This document shows positions 33,230 through 41,645 of a stretch of 64,000 nucleotides of DNA, one piece after another. The notes under the pieces were generated by a model that was not told the origin of the DNA, did no database searches, and saw only the letters and a program-made list of their open reading frames with translations. The stretch comes from Bullifex porci (GTDB lineage: Bacteria > Spirochaetota > Spirochaetia > Sphaerochaetales > Sphaerochaetaceae): assembly GCF_009695635.1 (NCBI RefSeq), contig NZ_VUNN01000010.1, positions 1 to 64,000 on the forward strand, written 5' to 3'. Both the position numbers and the translations under genes were made by a program. Every line of letters starts with the position of its first letter. Positions within the stretch are counted from its first letter, which is position 1.

Positions 33230-33822
33230 AGTTTTTTATCCTCCTCTAATATTTTTATATCCTTAATAATTATTTTGTGTCCCTTAGTTTCTATAGCCCC
33301 AAGCTCCTCAAAGTATTTAAGCTCCTTAAAGAGTGCACTTCTTGCGATACCAAGATAGGATGCAAGCTGAGTTCTTGATGAGAATTCAAGGCTAGAACCA
33401 AGAAGGTATAGTCTTACCTTCTCTCTTGAGGAGCTTTGAGTTAATAAATCAATTCTTGAAAGTAAAAAGGAGAGTCGAGAGTTTAAAAAGCTACAATAAA
33501 GCTTAATTGCACCCTTATTTTCTAATAGCTTATTTCTAAATACATCCTTTGAAACAAAGACTAAAACAGAATCCTCTAAGCAGCAAAGTCGTGTTTGAAG
33601 CTTTTCATCATCAAATAAATTTGAAACTCCATATACACTACCACTGTTTAATAGCTGTAATAGTGTTCCATTTGAGCTCTTAACCTCAACCTGACCACTT
33701 TTTATTAATACAACAGAGGATAGCTTAGCTTCATCATCAACTAGATGACCCTTTCTTGCATTAATACATACAATATCCTTTTGGTCAAAGGAGAGAATCG
33801 TAAAGAGCTCAGAAATATCCAT
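33226..33822 (-). CDS. Crp/Fnr-family transcriptional regulator
   Basis: A cyclic-nucleotide-binding-like beta roll (about 10-115, e.g. VVLIKSGQVEVKSSNGTLLQLLNSGSVYGVSNLF) precedes a short C-terminal HTH (SREKVRLYLLGSSLEFSSRTQLASYLGIARSALFKELKYFEELGAIETKGHKIII). No Fnr-type cysteine cluster is obvious. First gene of the importer operon. No Shine-Dalgarno is visible, and TATTAT lies within 20 bases upstream, so it may have a very short leader. Confidence 0.88.
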   Translation of the reverse strand: MDISELFTILSFDQKDIVCINARKGHLVDDEAKLSSVVLIKSGQVEVKSSNGTLLQLLNSGSVYGVSNLFDDEKLQTRLCCLEDSVLVFVSKDVFRNKLLENKGAIKLYCSFLNSRLSFLLSRIDLLTQSSSREKVRLYLLGSSLEFSSRTQLASYLGIARSALFKELKYFEELGAIETKGHKIIIKDIKILEEDKKL

Positions 33823-33878
33823 ACAGCGTATGGTATAATATATAAAACCTTATTTCAAGCTTATTTTTCGGTCCATTT

Positions 33879-34763
33879 TTAGACTTTTAACTTAGTATAG
33901 GTATCTCTATACTCTCTAGGAGACATACCAAAATACTCTTTAAATGCATAAGAAAACGCAGATAATCGTGAATATCCTAAAAGGGATGCTATTCTATCAA
34001 CAGACTGAACAGAGTTAATAAGCATTACCTTAGCCTGCTGCATTTTCATTTCAGTTATCATCGCGCCAGGTGTTTTATTATATAGCTCAAGGCATATCCT
34101 TGATAAATGACTTTTAGAGTAACCTGTTTCAGAGCATAATCTATCGAGTGTCCAAACATCTGATAGAGTTCTTGAAACTCTCACCCATAGCTGAGAGAGT
34201 TCTTGGCGATGACGATTTAGTGCTTTACTCTCATTAAAGCCTAGTGCACGATCCATACTAATTAAAAATAGCTGCTCATATTTTTCCATAGCAGCTTCAC
34301 TTCTATGGTCTTGGTAAAGCTCCTCTCTAAATATTCCTTGGATATTAACTCTAAGCTCCTCTATGTTATCAAATTTTCTAATTTCATAATCTGAAAATGG
34401 TGGTATAAACATTGGAGAGTCACCCCAAACAGTTACCCAAAGCATCTCCCAGGTCTCTCCCTTTGGAGTATACTCATAGTGCCCCTGACCTTGAGGAGAG
34501 CTTATAAATACATCTCCTTGCTTAACATTTACTTCAGTTCCATCATCAAGTATGATTACACCACTTCCCGAGAGAGTGAATACAAAGGCTGAAAAGCCTC
34601 TTTGAGGAGTTCTCCATAGCCAAAAATCATCTGATAAAAAGCCATATCCACCTTGCTTTATCCTAGCATCATAAAAGGGAATAGCTTCGATTACTTTTGA
34701 TGACATATGTCTGTTATCACGACCATTTTGTGGCTCATGAACTGTTTCTCTCGTAAATCTCAT
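33879..34763 (-). CDS. AraC-family transcriptional regulator
   Basis: An N-terminal cupin-like sensor domain (FVFTLSGSGVIILDDGTEVNVKQGDVFI) and a C-terminal AraC DNA-binding domain (VSRTLSDVWTLDRLCSETGYSKSHLSRICLELYNKTPGAMI...VDRIASLLGYSRLSAFSYAFKEYFGMSPREYR). It is divergent from the sugar-transport operon beginning at 34883 and is its likely activator. Neither candidate start (34763 or 34706) has a clear ribosome site. Confidence 0.92.
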   Translation of the reverse strand: MRFTRETVHEPQNGRDNRHMSSKVIEAIPFYDARIKQGGYGFLSDDFWLWRTPQRGFSAFVFTLSGSGVIILDDGTEVNVKQGDVFISSPQGQGHYEYTPKGETWEMLWVTVWGDSPMFIPPFSDYEIRKFDNIEELRVNIQGIFREELYQDHRSEAAMEKYEQLFLISMDRALGFNESKALNRHRQELSQLWVRVSRTLSDVWTLDRLCSETGYSKSHLSRICLELYNKTPGAMITEMKMQQAKVMLINSVQSVDRIASLLGYSRLSAFSYAFKEYFGMSPREYRDTYTKLKV

Positions 34764-34882
34764 AGGAGCATAATACCATAAATGAGAATTTTTCGAAAGT
34801 TTTTGGGCCTTTATATTATTGTATGGTCCGTAAAAATATCGATATGCTTTTTCTATCTTTAAAAATTATTTTAGGAGTGAAA

Positions 34883-35458
34883 ATGCCTGATTTTCCTTAT
34901 GATCCATGGCAAAAGTGCCAAACTAGATCAGGGCTAGCTGCTGACTTAGTAATTTCTGCTCTTCAAAAAGAAATAAGAAGAAACCATGCAGAAAATGCAG
35001 CAACCTTAGCATATGAAATGATTACAACAAGCGAAGATATGGAAGAGTATCTTTGGTTCAGACTCAAGACAATTAGCGTTGAGGATGTAGGACTTGCAAA
35101 TCCAATGGCAGCTGTTTTAATTGGTGTTCTTGATTACATGAGAAAGACCTTTAAGCAGCCAGGCGATAGAGGTCTCTTAGCAATCCATGCAGTTAGATAT
35201 CTTTGCGAGAGCAAAAAGGATCGCTCAAGTGATGAGATGTATAACTGGATAATTAAGGAGTATAAGAGAGGAAATCTAAAGCCTATTATCCCTGATTACG
35301 CTATTGATAAACACACTCTTAAGGGACAGCAGGAGGGTAGAAATGAGGATGATTTCTATTCAACTGGTTCTCAAGTATCTCCTGAGTGGGAGGATAGAGA
35401 TAAAACCTATCGTGAAAGAGTTCTTAAGATTTTAGAAGAAGAAAAAAACAATAAATAA
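34883..35458 (+). CDS. Stand-alone RarA/MgsA C-terminal-domain protein, copy 1
   Basis: The 191-residue protein lacks an ATPase domain but matches the helical C-terminal oligomerisation region of RarA/MgsA clamp-loader-like ATPases: ALQKEIRRNHAENAATLAYEM, WFRLKTISVEDVGLANPMAAVLIGVLDYM and LLAIHAVRYLCESKKDRSSDEMY. AGGAG precedes the ATG at 34883, and an upstream in-frame ATG at 34823 is not supported. It is the first gene of a sugar ABC operon and has a paralogue at 38501 with the same YDPW...TR-x-G opening. Its role in sugar uptake is unknown. Confidence 0.8.
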   Translation: MPDFPYDPWQKCQTRSGLAADLVISALQKEIRRNHAENAATLAYEMITTSEDMEEYLWFRLKTISVEDVGLANPMAAVLIGVLDYMRKTFKQPGDRGLLAIHAVRYLCESKKDRSSDEMYNWIIKEYKRGNLKPIIPDYAIDKHTLKGQQEGRNEDDFYSTGSQVSPEWEDRDKTYRERVLKILEEEKNNK

Positions 35459-35476
35459 ATTATAAAGGAATAAAAA

Positions 35477-36781
35477 ATGAAAAAAGCTCTCATCACATTA
35501 CTGCTTTTAACAATTGCAGTAGCTACAGTGTTTGCTTCTGGTTCTAAGGAAGCAAAGCAGGAAACTAGAGTCGTTACTACAGTTTGTCGTGCAAGTTATG
35601 TAAACGAAGAATGGTTCAATAGCATGAATGCTGCTTTCGAAGCTGAAACAGGTATTCATGTAGATGTTCAGCCTACTCCAGGTAATGATGCTGACCACGA
35701 TGCAAAATTAAACATCGACCTCTTAGCTGGTAGTACAATCGATGTAATTCCATCACTCGGACCAAAGTTCTACTACAATAGAGCAGATGCAGGTTACTTC
35801 GTAGCTCTTGACGACTTAATTGCATCAAAGGGTATCGATGCTAAAGAGGTTTGGGGCTCATACCTTCCATATAGTGATGATGGCCACTACTATGCTGTTC
35901 CTTATAAGCAGGAGGTTTACTGTGTATTCTACAACAAGAACCTCTTCGACAGAGCAGGTGTTCCTTACCCAGAGGGTCCTTGGACATGGGATGAATATGT
36001 AGAGACAGCTAAGAAGGTAACAGATCTTTCTGCAGGTATCTATGGTTCATACATGAACATCGAAAACCCATGGTTCATTTTATCAGCTAAGCAGAAGAAC
36101 ATTCCTCTTTACAAGGAAGATGGAACATGTAACTTTGATGCTCCAGAGTTTAGAGAATCTATCGAGTGGTATAAGAGTCTTGGTAATGATTTAAAGATCC
36201 AGATGCCAGTAGAAGAGGTTGTTAACGAAAATGCTAGCTGGAACTACTATGCTATGGCAGGTGACCACCTTGCACTCTTCGTTCAGGGTAACTGGTTTAC
36301 AAGACTTCTCAACAGCCAGACAGACTATCCAAAGGATTGGGATTACGGTGTAGCTCCTACTCCAAGTGCTGGTGAGGATGGTAACAACAACTTCGTTTCT
36401 ATGGGTTACTACTCAATCAATAAGAATGCAGAGCACCCAGAGGAAGCTCTTGAGTACCTCATTTGGCTTGGCCAGAACCAGTGGAAGTTTGAAGGTCAGA
36501 TCCCAGCTCTTGCTTCTTTAACAGCTGAAGAGCAGAACCAGGTATTCAGTGCTATTGCAGATGCTTCTCACGGACAGGTTACAGTTTCAGATCTCTATGA
36601 GAACTTCATGAACACAGGAATGGGTGTTGCTCAGTCTGATATCATCGGTACAGCTGCAGATGAATACAACAGAATCGTAAATGATGAGGTTGCTGCTTAC
36701 TGTATGGATTTACAGGATATCGATACAACAATTTCAAAGATTTGTTCACGTGTAAACGAAGCAATCAAGAACGTTCAGTAA
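35477..36781 (+). CDS. Sugar ABC transporter substrate-binding protein (family 1)
   Basis: A signal peptide (MKKALITLLLLTIAVATVFA, then SGSKEA) precedes a 410-residue family-1 binding protein with the AFEAETGIHVDVQPTPGNDADHDAKLNIDLLAGSTIDVIPSLG and YAVPYKQEVYCVFYNKNLFDRAG segments typical of maltose/oligosaccharide/glycerol-phosphate binders. Base composition is GC-richer and more biased than in neighbouring genes, as expected for high expression. Works with the permeases at 36799 and 37668; the ATPase is not encoded here. Confidence 0.92.
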   Translation: MKKALITLLLLTIAVATVFASGSKEAKQETRVVTTVCRASYVNEEWFNSMNAAFEAETGIHVDVQPTPGNDADHDAKLNIDLLAGSTIDVIPSLGPKFYYNRADAGYFVALDDLIASKGIDAKEVWGSYLPYSDDGHYYAVPYKQEVYCVFYNKNLFDRAGVPYPEGPWTWDEYVETAKKVTDLSAGIYGSYMNIENPWFILSAKQKNIPLYKEDGTCNFDAPEFRESIEWYKSLGNDLKIQMPVEEVVNENASWNYYAMAGDHLALFVQGNWFTRLLNSQTDYPKDWDYGVAPTPSAGEDGNNNFVSMGYYSINKNAEHPEEALEYLIWLGQNQWKFEGQIPALASLTAEEQNQVFSAIADASHGQVTVSDLYENFMNTGMGVAQSDIIGTAADEYNRIVNDEVAAYCMDLQDIDTTISKICSRVNEAIKNVQ

Positions 36782-36798
36782 TATAAGGAAAGGGGAAA

Positions 36799-37683
36799 AT
36801 GGCACAGATAACAAAAAAGAACGAAAAGAGTGCATATTTGTTCATCCTACCATTTGTACTCATGTTCGTAATTTACAAGCTTTATCCAATGATATATGGC
36901 TTTGCTGTTAGCTTCCTAGATAGAAACTCTACAAAAAAGCTTTCATCAATAGATTTTGTTTGGTTTAAAAACTATATAAATGTTTTAACGAGCAAGACAT
37001 TTTGGGAAACACTTGGAAGGTCCTTTTACTTTGCAGCAGTTTATACTGTCTTTGTAATGTTCTTTGGCTTTCTCTTTGGTGTACTTTTCAATAATGAGTT
37101 CAAGGGTAGAAAGATTGTTAGAACGATGTTCTATATGCCATATGTAACAAATATTATTGCTATTGGTATCGTTTTTAAATATCTATTAAACCCAACAAAG
37201 GGTCCTATCAATGCCATTTTCCGACTCTTTGGACAAGTTGGCCCAAAGTGGCTATCTAGCCCAACAATGGCTTTGCCAACTGCCGCTGTAATAGGCGCGT
37301 GGTTGGCACTCGCCTTTAATATCATAACTGTACTCGCAGCACTTCAGGAAATCCCAAAGGATCTATATGAGGTTGCAGAAATTGAGGGTGTATCCTTTAC
37401 TCAAAAGCTATGGTACATAATCCTACCAATGCTAAAGCCAGCGCTCTTCATGCTGCTTACTATTACAGTTATTAACTCCTTTAAGAGCTATACAACAATA
37501 GTAGGTCTTACAGCAGGTGGTCCTGGTACCTCAACAAGAACACTGTCATATCAAATATATGAGGATGCATTTACATATATGAAATTTAGTATTGCATCTG
37601 CTGAGGGTGTTCTCTTAACAATACTTATAGTCATGATTAACAACGCATTAAATAAAGTGAGGGATTTATGGGGAAACAACTAA
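36799..37683 (+). CDS. Sugar ABC transporter permease (MalF/UgpA-like)
   Basis: The 294-residue six-helix permease has the EAA loop EIPKDLYEVAEIEGVSFTQKLWYIILPMLKPALF. It lies 17 bases after the binding-protein gene and overlaps the next permease by 16 bases. No ATPase gene lies in the operon, so a shared MsmK/UgpC-type ATPase from elsewhere is needed. Confidence 0.94.
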   Translation: MAQITKKNEKSAYLFILPFVLMFVIYKLYPMIYGFAVSFLDRNSTKKLSSIDFVWFKNYINVLTSKTFWETLGRSFYFAAVYTVFVMFFGFLFGVLFNNEFKGRKIVRTMFYMPYVTNIIAIGIVFKYLLNPTKGPINAIFRLFGQVGPKWLSSPTMALPTAAVIGAWLALAFNIITVLAALQEIPKDLYEVAEIEGVSFTQKLWYIILPMLKPALFMLLTITVINSFKSYTTIVGLTAGGPGTSTRTLSYQIYEDAFTYMKFSIASAEGVLLTILIVMINNALNKVRDLWGNN

Positions 37684-38495
37684 AACAAAAAGAGCCTCTT
37701 AATGCTTTTGCTATTGTCATGTGGGTTTTAGGTGTTTTATCACTTTTCCCATTCATTATGATGGTAGTAATATCCTTCAGAGCAAGTGGAGATGCTTATA
37801 AGCCTATATTTGCTCCTGTTAGCATGACGTTAAAAAACTATAAAACAGTACTTGGAAATGATAACTTCTTTAATTGGTACTCAAATACTATAGTAACTGT
37901 ATGTGTTACTATAATTCTTCGTCTCGCAGTTACTATTCCAGCATCCTTTGCATTCTCTCGTATGCAATTTAAGGGAAGAACAATTATTTGGGCTATATTA
38001 ATTGCGACAATGATGGTTCCTGGTGAGACAACAATGGTACCAAGATATCTATATTTTAAGCAAATTCACCTCCTCGATTCTATTTGGGTAATTATCTTAC
38101 CTGAGGTCAGTGAGGTATTCTATCTAATGCTTTTAACAGAGTTCTTCTCATCTGTGCCAGAGGACTTCTTAGAAGCTGCTAGAATAGATGGTGCTTCAAA
38201 CCTACGAATAATGCTTCAAATCTTTATTCCACTCTCTGGAGCATCAATTGCTACTGCTGTACTATTCAGCTTTATCAATATTTGGAATAACTTTATCGAT
38301 CCATATTTGTTCATCAATACAATTTCGAAGCAGCTAATTACACCTGCTTTAAAGTTCTTCCAGGAAAGAGGTGGTGCTAACATACCTATGCAGCTTGCAG
38401 GTGCATCTATGGCTATTGTTCCTGTTATCATCCTCTTTATCGTTACACAAAAATATTTCGTTGCCGGTGTTTCATCATCTGGCATCAAAGGATAA
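37668..38495 (+). CDS. Sugar ABC transporter permease (MalG/UgpE-like)
   Basis: The 275-residue partner permease has the EAA loop VPEDFLEAARIDGASNLRIMLQIFIPLSGASIAT and about six membrane segments. Its start overlaps the preceding permease. It is followed after 5 bases by the second RarA-C-like gene, so the operon clearly continues. Confidence 0.94.
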   Translation: MGKQLKQKEPLNAFAIVMWVLGVLSLFPFIMMVVISFRASGDAYKPIFAPVSMTLKNYKTVLGNDNFFNWYSNTIVTVCVTIILRLAVTIPASFAFSRMQFKGRTIIWAILIATMMVPGETTMVPRYLYFKQIHLLDSIWVIILPEVSEVFYLMLLTEFFSSVPEDFLEAARIDGASNLRIMLQIFIPLSGASIATAVLFSFINIWNNFIDPYLFINTISKQLITPALKFFQERGGANIPMQLAGASMAIVPVIILFIVTQKYFVAGVSSSGIKG

Positions 38496-38500
38496 TTATT

Positions 38501-39127
38501 ATGAGTGAATTTATGTCTTATGATCCATGGGCTTCAGTTACAACCCGTAATGGAATTGGAGGAGATGAAATAATCTCAATGCTCCAGAAATCTATTAGAA
38601 GAGGCCTAGAGCACAATGCTCTTGCAGCTGCCTATGAAATGTATATTACCTCTCCACAATTTGAGGATAAGCTTTGGAGAAGACTTATGGCAATTAGTGT
38701 TGAGGATATTGGCTTTGGCTGTGTAGAGGCTCCTAATTTAATCTATACATTAAATTGCATCAGAAAAGAGTTTCTATATAATGATGGTGATAGGCCAATG
38801 TTCTTTGTTCATGCAATTCGCTTTTTATGCAGACAGAAAAAGGAAAGAAGTAGTGATAATGTAAAGAACATGCTTATTAAGGACTTTAAGCATGGTCGTG
38901 GTGTTGAGGTTCCAGATTATGCCTATGACCTTCACACAAGAAAGGGTCGTGAGATGGGACGCGATGAGTTACACTTCTTAACAGAAGCAAGCCGTGTTAT
39001 CCCACAGCTTGAGGGTGAAGATATTAAGAAAATTTATAACGATTACTTAGAGTATTGTAAGCATGAGGAGGAAGACACTAGTGTAAGTGAAGTAGCTCCT
39101 TTTGAATACAATTCTTGGCAGTTCTAA
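38501..39127 (+). CDS. Stand-alone RarA/MgsA C-terminal-domain protein, copy 2
   Basis: The 208-residue paralogue of the protein at 34883 has the same landmarks: SYDPWASVTTRNGIGGDEIIS, MLQKSIRRGLEHNALAAAYEM, LWRRLMAISVEDIGFG and HAIRFLCRQKKERSSDNV. It again lacks an ATPase domain. Two non-identical copies bracketing the binding protein and permeases suggest a heteromer. A link to the transporter (regulation, assembly or an enzymatic activity) is inferred only from co-transcription. Confidence 0.8.
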   Translation: MSEFMSYDPWASVTTRNGIGGDEIISMLQKSIRRGLEHNALAAAYEMYITSPQFEDKLWRRLMAISVEDIGFGCVEAPNLIYTLNCIRKEFLYNDGDRPMFFVHAIRFLCRQKKERSSDNVKNMLIKDFKHGRGVEVPDYAYDLHTRKGREMGRDELHFLTEASRVIPQLEGEDIKKIYNDYLEYCKHEEEDTSVSEVAPFEYNSWQF

Positions 39128-39147
39128 GATTATTAAGAGTGTGATAG

Positions 39148-40320
39148 ATGAAGGTAGTATTAATTTCTATTGATGCTTTAATATATGAGGATTTAAAGTA
39201 TTTCTCTTCCTTAAAGAGCTTTGGCTCTTTGCTATCACACTCACTAGTTATTCCAAAAATAAAGCCTGTTTTTCCAACTCATACCTATGTTTGCCATACC
39301 TCAATTATGACAGGGTGCTACCCAGATAAAACTGGAATTATAAGTAATACAAAGGCTAATGGAGATTGGAATTGGTATAGAAGGGATATAAAGACTTTAA
39401 CATTAACAGATATTTTAAAGCAGCATGGCTATAAGACAGCCTCTGTATGTTTCCCTGTTACAGCTTCAGCAGATATCGATTATTTAGTTCCTGAAATTTG
39501 GGGACCTACTCCAGATTACGATGCAACTACTTTATTTAAAGAAACCTCAAGTATTGAGGGCTTTAAATATTATCAAAGATATAAAAGCCTCCTTGATTGG
39601 ATGAGAACTCCTGGGATGGATAACTTTGCAGCTTCATGCTTTAAAGCTATTTTATATGAAAATGATGTAGACTTTGGCGCTGTTCATCTTTCTTATTTAG
39701 ACCATCAAAGACATAAGAATGGAGCTGAAAGCGAAAAGAACTTAAAGGCGATGGAGTTTATCGATCAAAAGCTTGAAGAGATTTTCTCTGTAATTTCTAG
39801 CGATACAACTGTAATCATCCTTGGTGACCATGGACACAGAAGCTTTGAAAAATATTTCTCCTTAAAGGAATGTCTATTAGCTGAGAATATTGATAAATAC
39901 TTTACTATCTATGATGCTTCCTATATGGCATATCTAAAAAGCTCTTTAGATGAAAAGAAAGCAAAGGAGTTAATATTACAGCTAACAGATAAATATCCAA
40001 TTGAATGTGTAATGACTAGAGAGGAAGCAAAGGAGAATTACCATCTCGATGGTGACTTTACACTTGCACTAACAACTAAGGATAACTACACATTTTCACA
40101 CTCAGATGAGCTTTATTCAGTTGCTTCAGACAACCACTCATCACATGGCTTTTTAAGTGAAAAGTCACCATTTAGCCCGCTAATTATTTCGAATTATTCA
40201 ACGAATATAAAACAGTGCGATAGTGTTGATATCGCACCTACTATTTTAAGTCTATTTAATATTAATGATGTAAATATGGATGGAAAGGTCCTCCCTATTA
40301 CTCCAACCCATATTCACTAA
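39148..40320 (+). CDS. Alkaline-phosphatase-superfamily phosphodiesterase/nucleotide pyrophosphatase
   Basis: The 390-residue protein has the superfamily metal and nucleophile blocks: LISIDAL at the N-terminus, PTHTYVCHTSIMTGCYPDKTGI with a Thr nucleophile, HLSYLDHQRHKNG, VIILGDHGHRSF and a late SDNHSSHGF. No signal peptide is seen, so it acts in the cytoplasm. As last gene of the sugar ABC operon it probably hydrolyses an imported phosphodiester, such as a glycerophosphodiester. The 3' end overlaps the converging response-regulator gene by 23 bases. Confidence 0.87.
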   Translation: MKVVLISIDALIYEDLKYFSSLKSFGSLLSHSLVIPKIKPVFPTHTYVCHTSIMTGCYPDKTGIISNTKANGDWNWYRRDIKTLTLTDILKQHGYKTASVCFPVTASADIDYLVPEIWGPTPDYDATTLFKETSSIEGFKYYQRYKSLLDWMRTPGMDNFAASCFKAILYENDVDFGAVHLSYLDHQRHKNGAESEKNLKAMEFIDQKLEEIFSVISSDTTVIILGDHGHRSFEKYFSLKECLLAENIDKYFTIYDASYMAYLKSSLDEKKAKELILQLTDKYPIECVMTREEAKENYHLDGDFTLALTTKDNYTFSHSDELYSVASDNHSSHGFLSEKSPFSPLIISNYSTNIKQCDSVDIAPTILSLFNINDVNMDGKVLPITPTHIH

Positions 40321-41644
40321 TCTTACTTATAAGTGTTCTTCTAGAGATTCCTAGCTCCTCAGCTGCATGAGTTCTATTACCTTCCCATCTTTGAAGAGCT
40401 CTAGAAATAGCTTGCTTCTCTATTTCTTTAAGACTTACAGCCTCCTGAAGTACCTCTTTAGGCTTATTTTGTACATCAGGTCTACTTACAGATGATCTTA
40501 AGTCTAAATCTGAAAGAGTAATTACATTTTGCTCAGCAAAAATCATAGCCCGTTCGAGGACATTTTCAAGCTCTCTAACATTACCATAGAAATCATGCTT
40601 CTTTAGAGCCTCTAGAGCTTCAGGAGCAAAGCCATCGATCTTAGAGCCCATAGAACGATTATATTTAGATATAATAGATGCTGCTAAAAGTGGAATATCC
40701 TCACTTCTCTCTCTTAGTGGTGGAATAATAATTCTAACAACATTTAATCTATAGAATAGATCCTCTCTAAAGGTTCCCTTTTGAACCATCTCCTCTAAAT
40801 TCTTATTTGTTGCAGCAACAATTCTTGCATTTATTGGCATAGGAGTAGTACCACCTAAGCGAGTTATCTTTCTATCCTGTAGTACTCTCAAAATCTTTAC
40901 CTGTAAGGAAAGTGGCATATCACCAATTTCATCCAAAAATAGTGTTCCTCCACTTGCAAGCTCAAATAGTCCAGTCTTTCTATTTACAGCTCCTGTAAAG
41001 GCACCCTTTTCATATCCAAATAGCTCACTTTCAAGGAGGTTCTCAGGAACACCACCAATATTTATAGCGACAAATGGACCATCTGGAGCACTAGAAAAAG
41101 CATGTATTTCTCTAGCAATAACCTCCTTACCTGTTCCAGATTCACCTGTAACAAGCACAGTTGCATTAGATGGAGCGATTTTCTTTATGACCTCTCTAAT
41201 CTTAATAACAGAAGGAGACTCACCGATAAAGGTAGTTTTATTTTCTGCACTTCCCGATTTATTACTCTCAACTACAGCTCTTAGATTTGATGCTTCAACT
41301 AGGTTTTTTAGCTTAATTGTCATCTCCTCTGGGTCGAAGGGCTTTACAACGTAATCCTGAGCACCCTCCTTTAGAGCTTTAACTGCATCCTCAATTTCAC
41401 CATGTGCACTAGCCATAATGATAGGCATTCTAAAGCCCTCGCTTCTCATCCATTTGATGAGCTCTAGGCCATCCATACCAGGCATCTTTAAATCAACAAG
41501 CGCAGCATCATAGGGATTTTCTCTCAGCATACGCTGTGCAGAGTACCCATTCTCAGCTGCATCACTTTCTATATCATCTATCTTAAAGAATTTTCCTAAA
41601 GAAGAGCTAATACTCTCTTCATCATCAACTATAAGTACCTTCAC
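40298..41644 (-). CDS. Sigma-54-dependent response regulator (NtrC type)
   Basis: A receiver domain (VDDEES, phospho-acceptor D51 in LVDLKMPGMDG), a sigma-54 AAA+ domain (Walker A GESGTGKE, GAFTGA sigma-54 contact in YEKGAFTGAV, Walker B LFLDEIGDM) and a Fis-type HTH (IEKQAISRALQRWEGNRTHAAEELGISRRTLISKI). GTG at 41644 is chosen: GGAGAG lies 6 bases upstream and the kinase stop is 1 base away; an upstream ATG at 41680 would add 12 non-family residues. It is paired with the kinase at 41646 and ends the efflux operon. Confidence 0.94.
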   Translation of the reverse strand: MKVLIVDDEESISSSLGKFFKIDDIESDAAENGYSAQRMLRENPYDAALVDLKMPGMDGLELIKWMRSEGFRMPIIMASAHGEIEDAVKALKEGAQDYVVKPFDPEEMTIKLKNLVEASNLRAVVESNKSGSAENKTTFIGESPSVIKIREVIKKIAPSNATVLVTGESGTGKEVIAREIHAFSSAPDGPFVAINIGGVPENLLESELFGYEKGAFTGAVNRKTGLFELASGGTLFLDEIGDMPLSLQVKILRVLQDRKITRLGGTTPMPINARIVAATNKNLEEMVQKGTFREDLFYRLNVVRIIIPPLRERSEDIPLLAASIISKYNRSMGSKIDGFAPEALEALKKHDFYGNVRELENVLERAMIFAEQNVITLSDLDLRSSVSRPDVQNKPKEVLQEAVSLKEIEKQAISRALQRWEGNRTHAAEELGISRRTLISKISEYGLE

Positions 41645-41645
41645 T

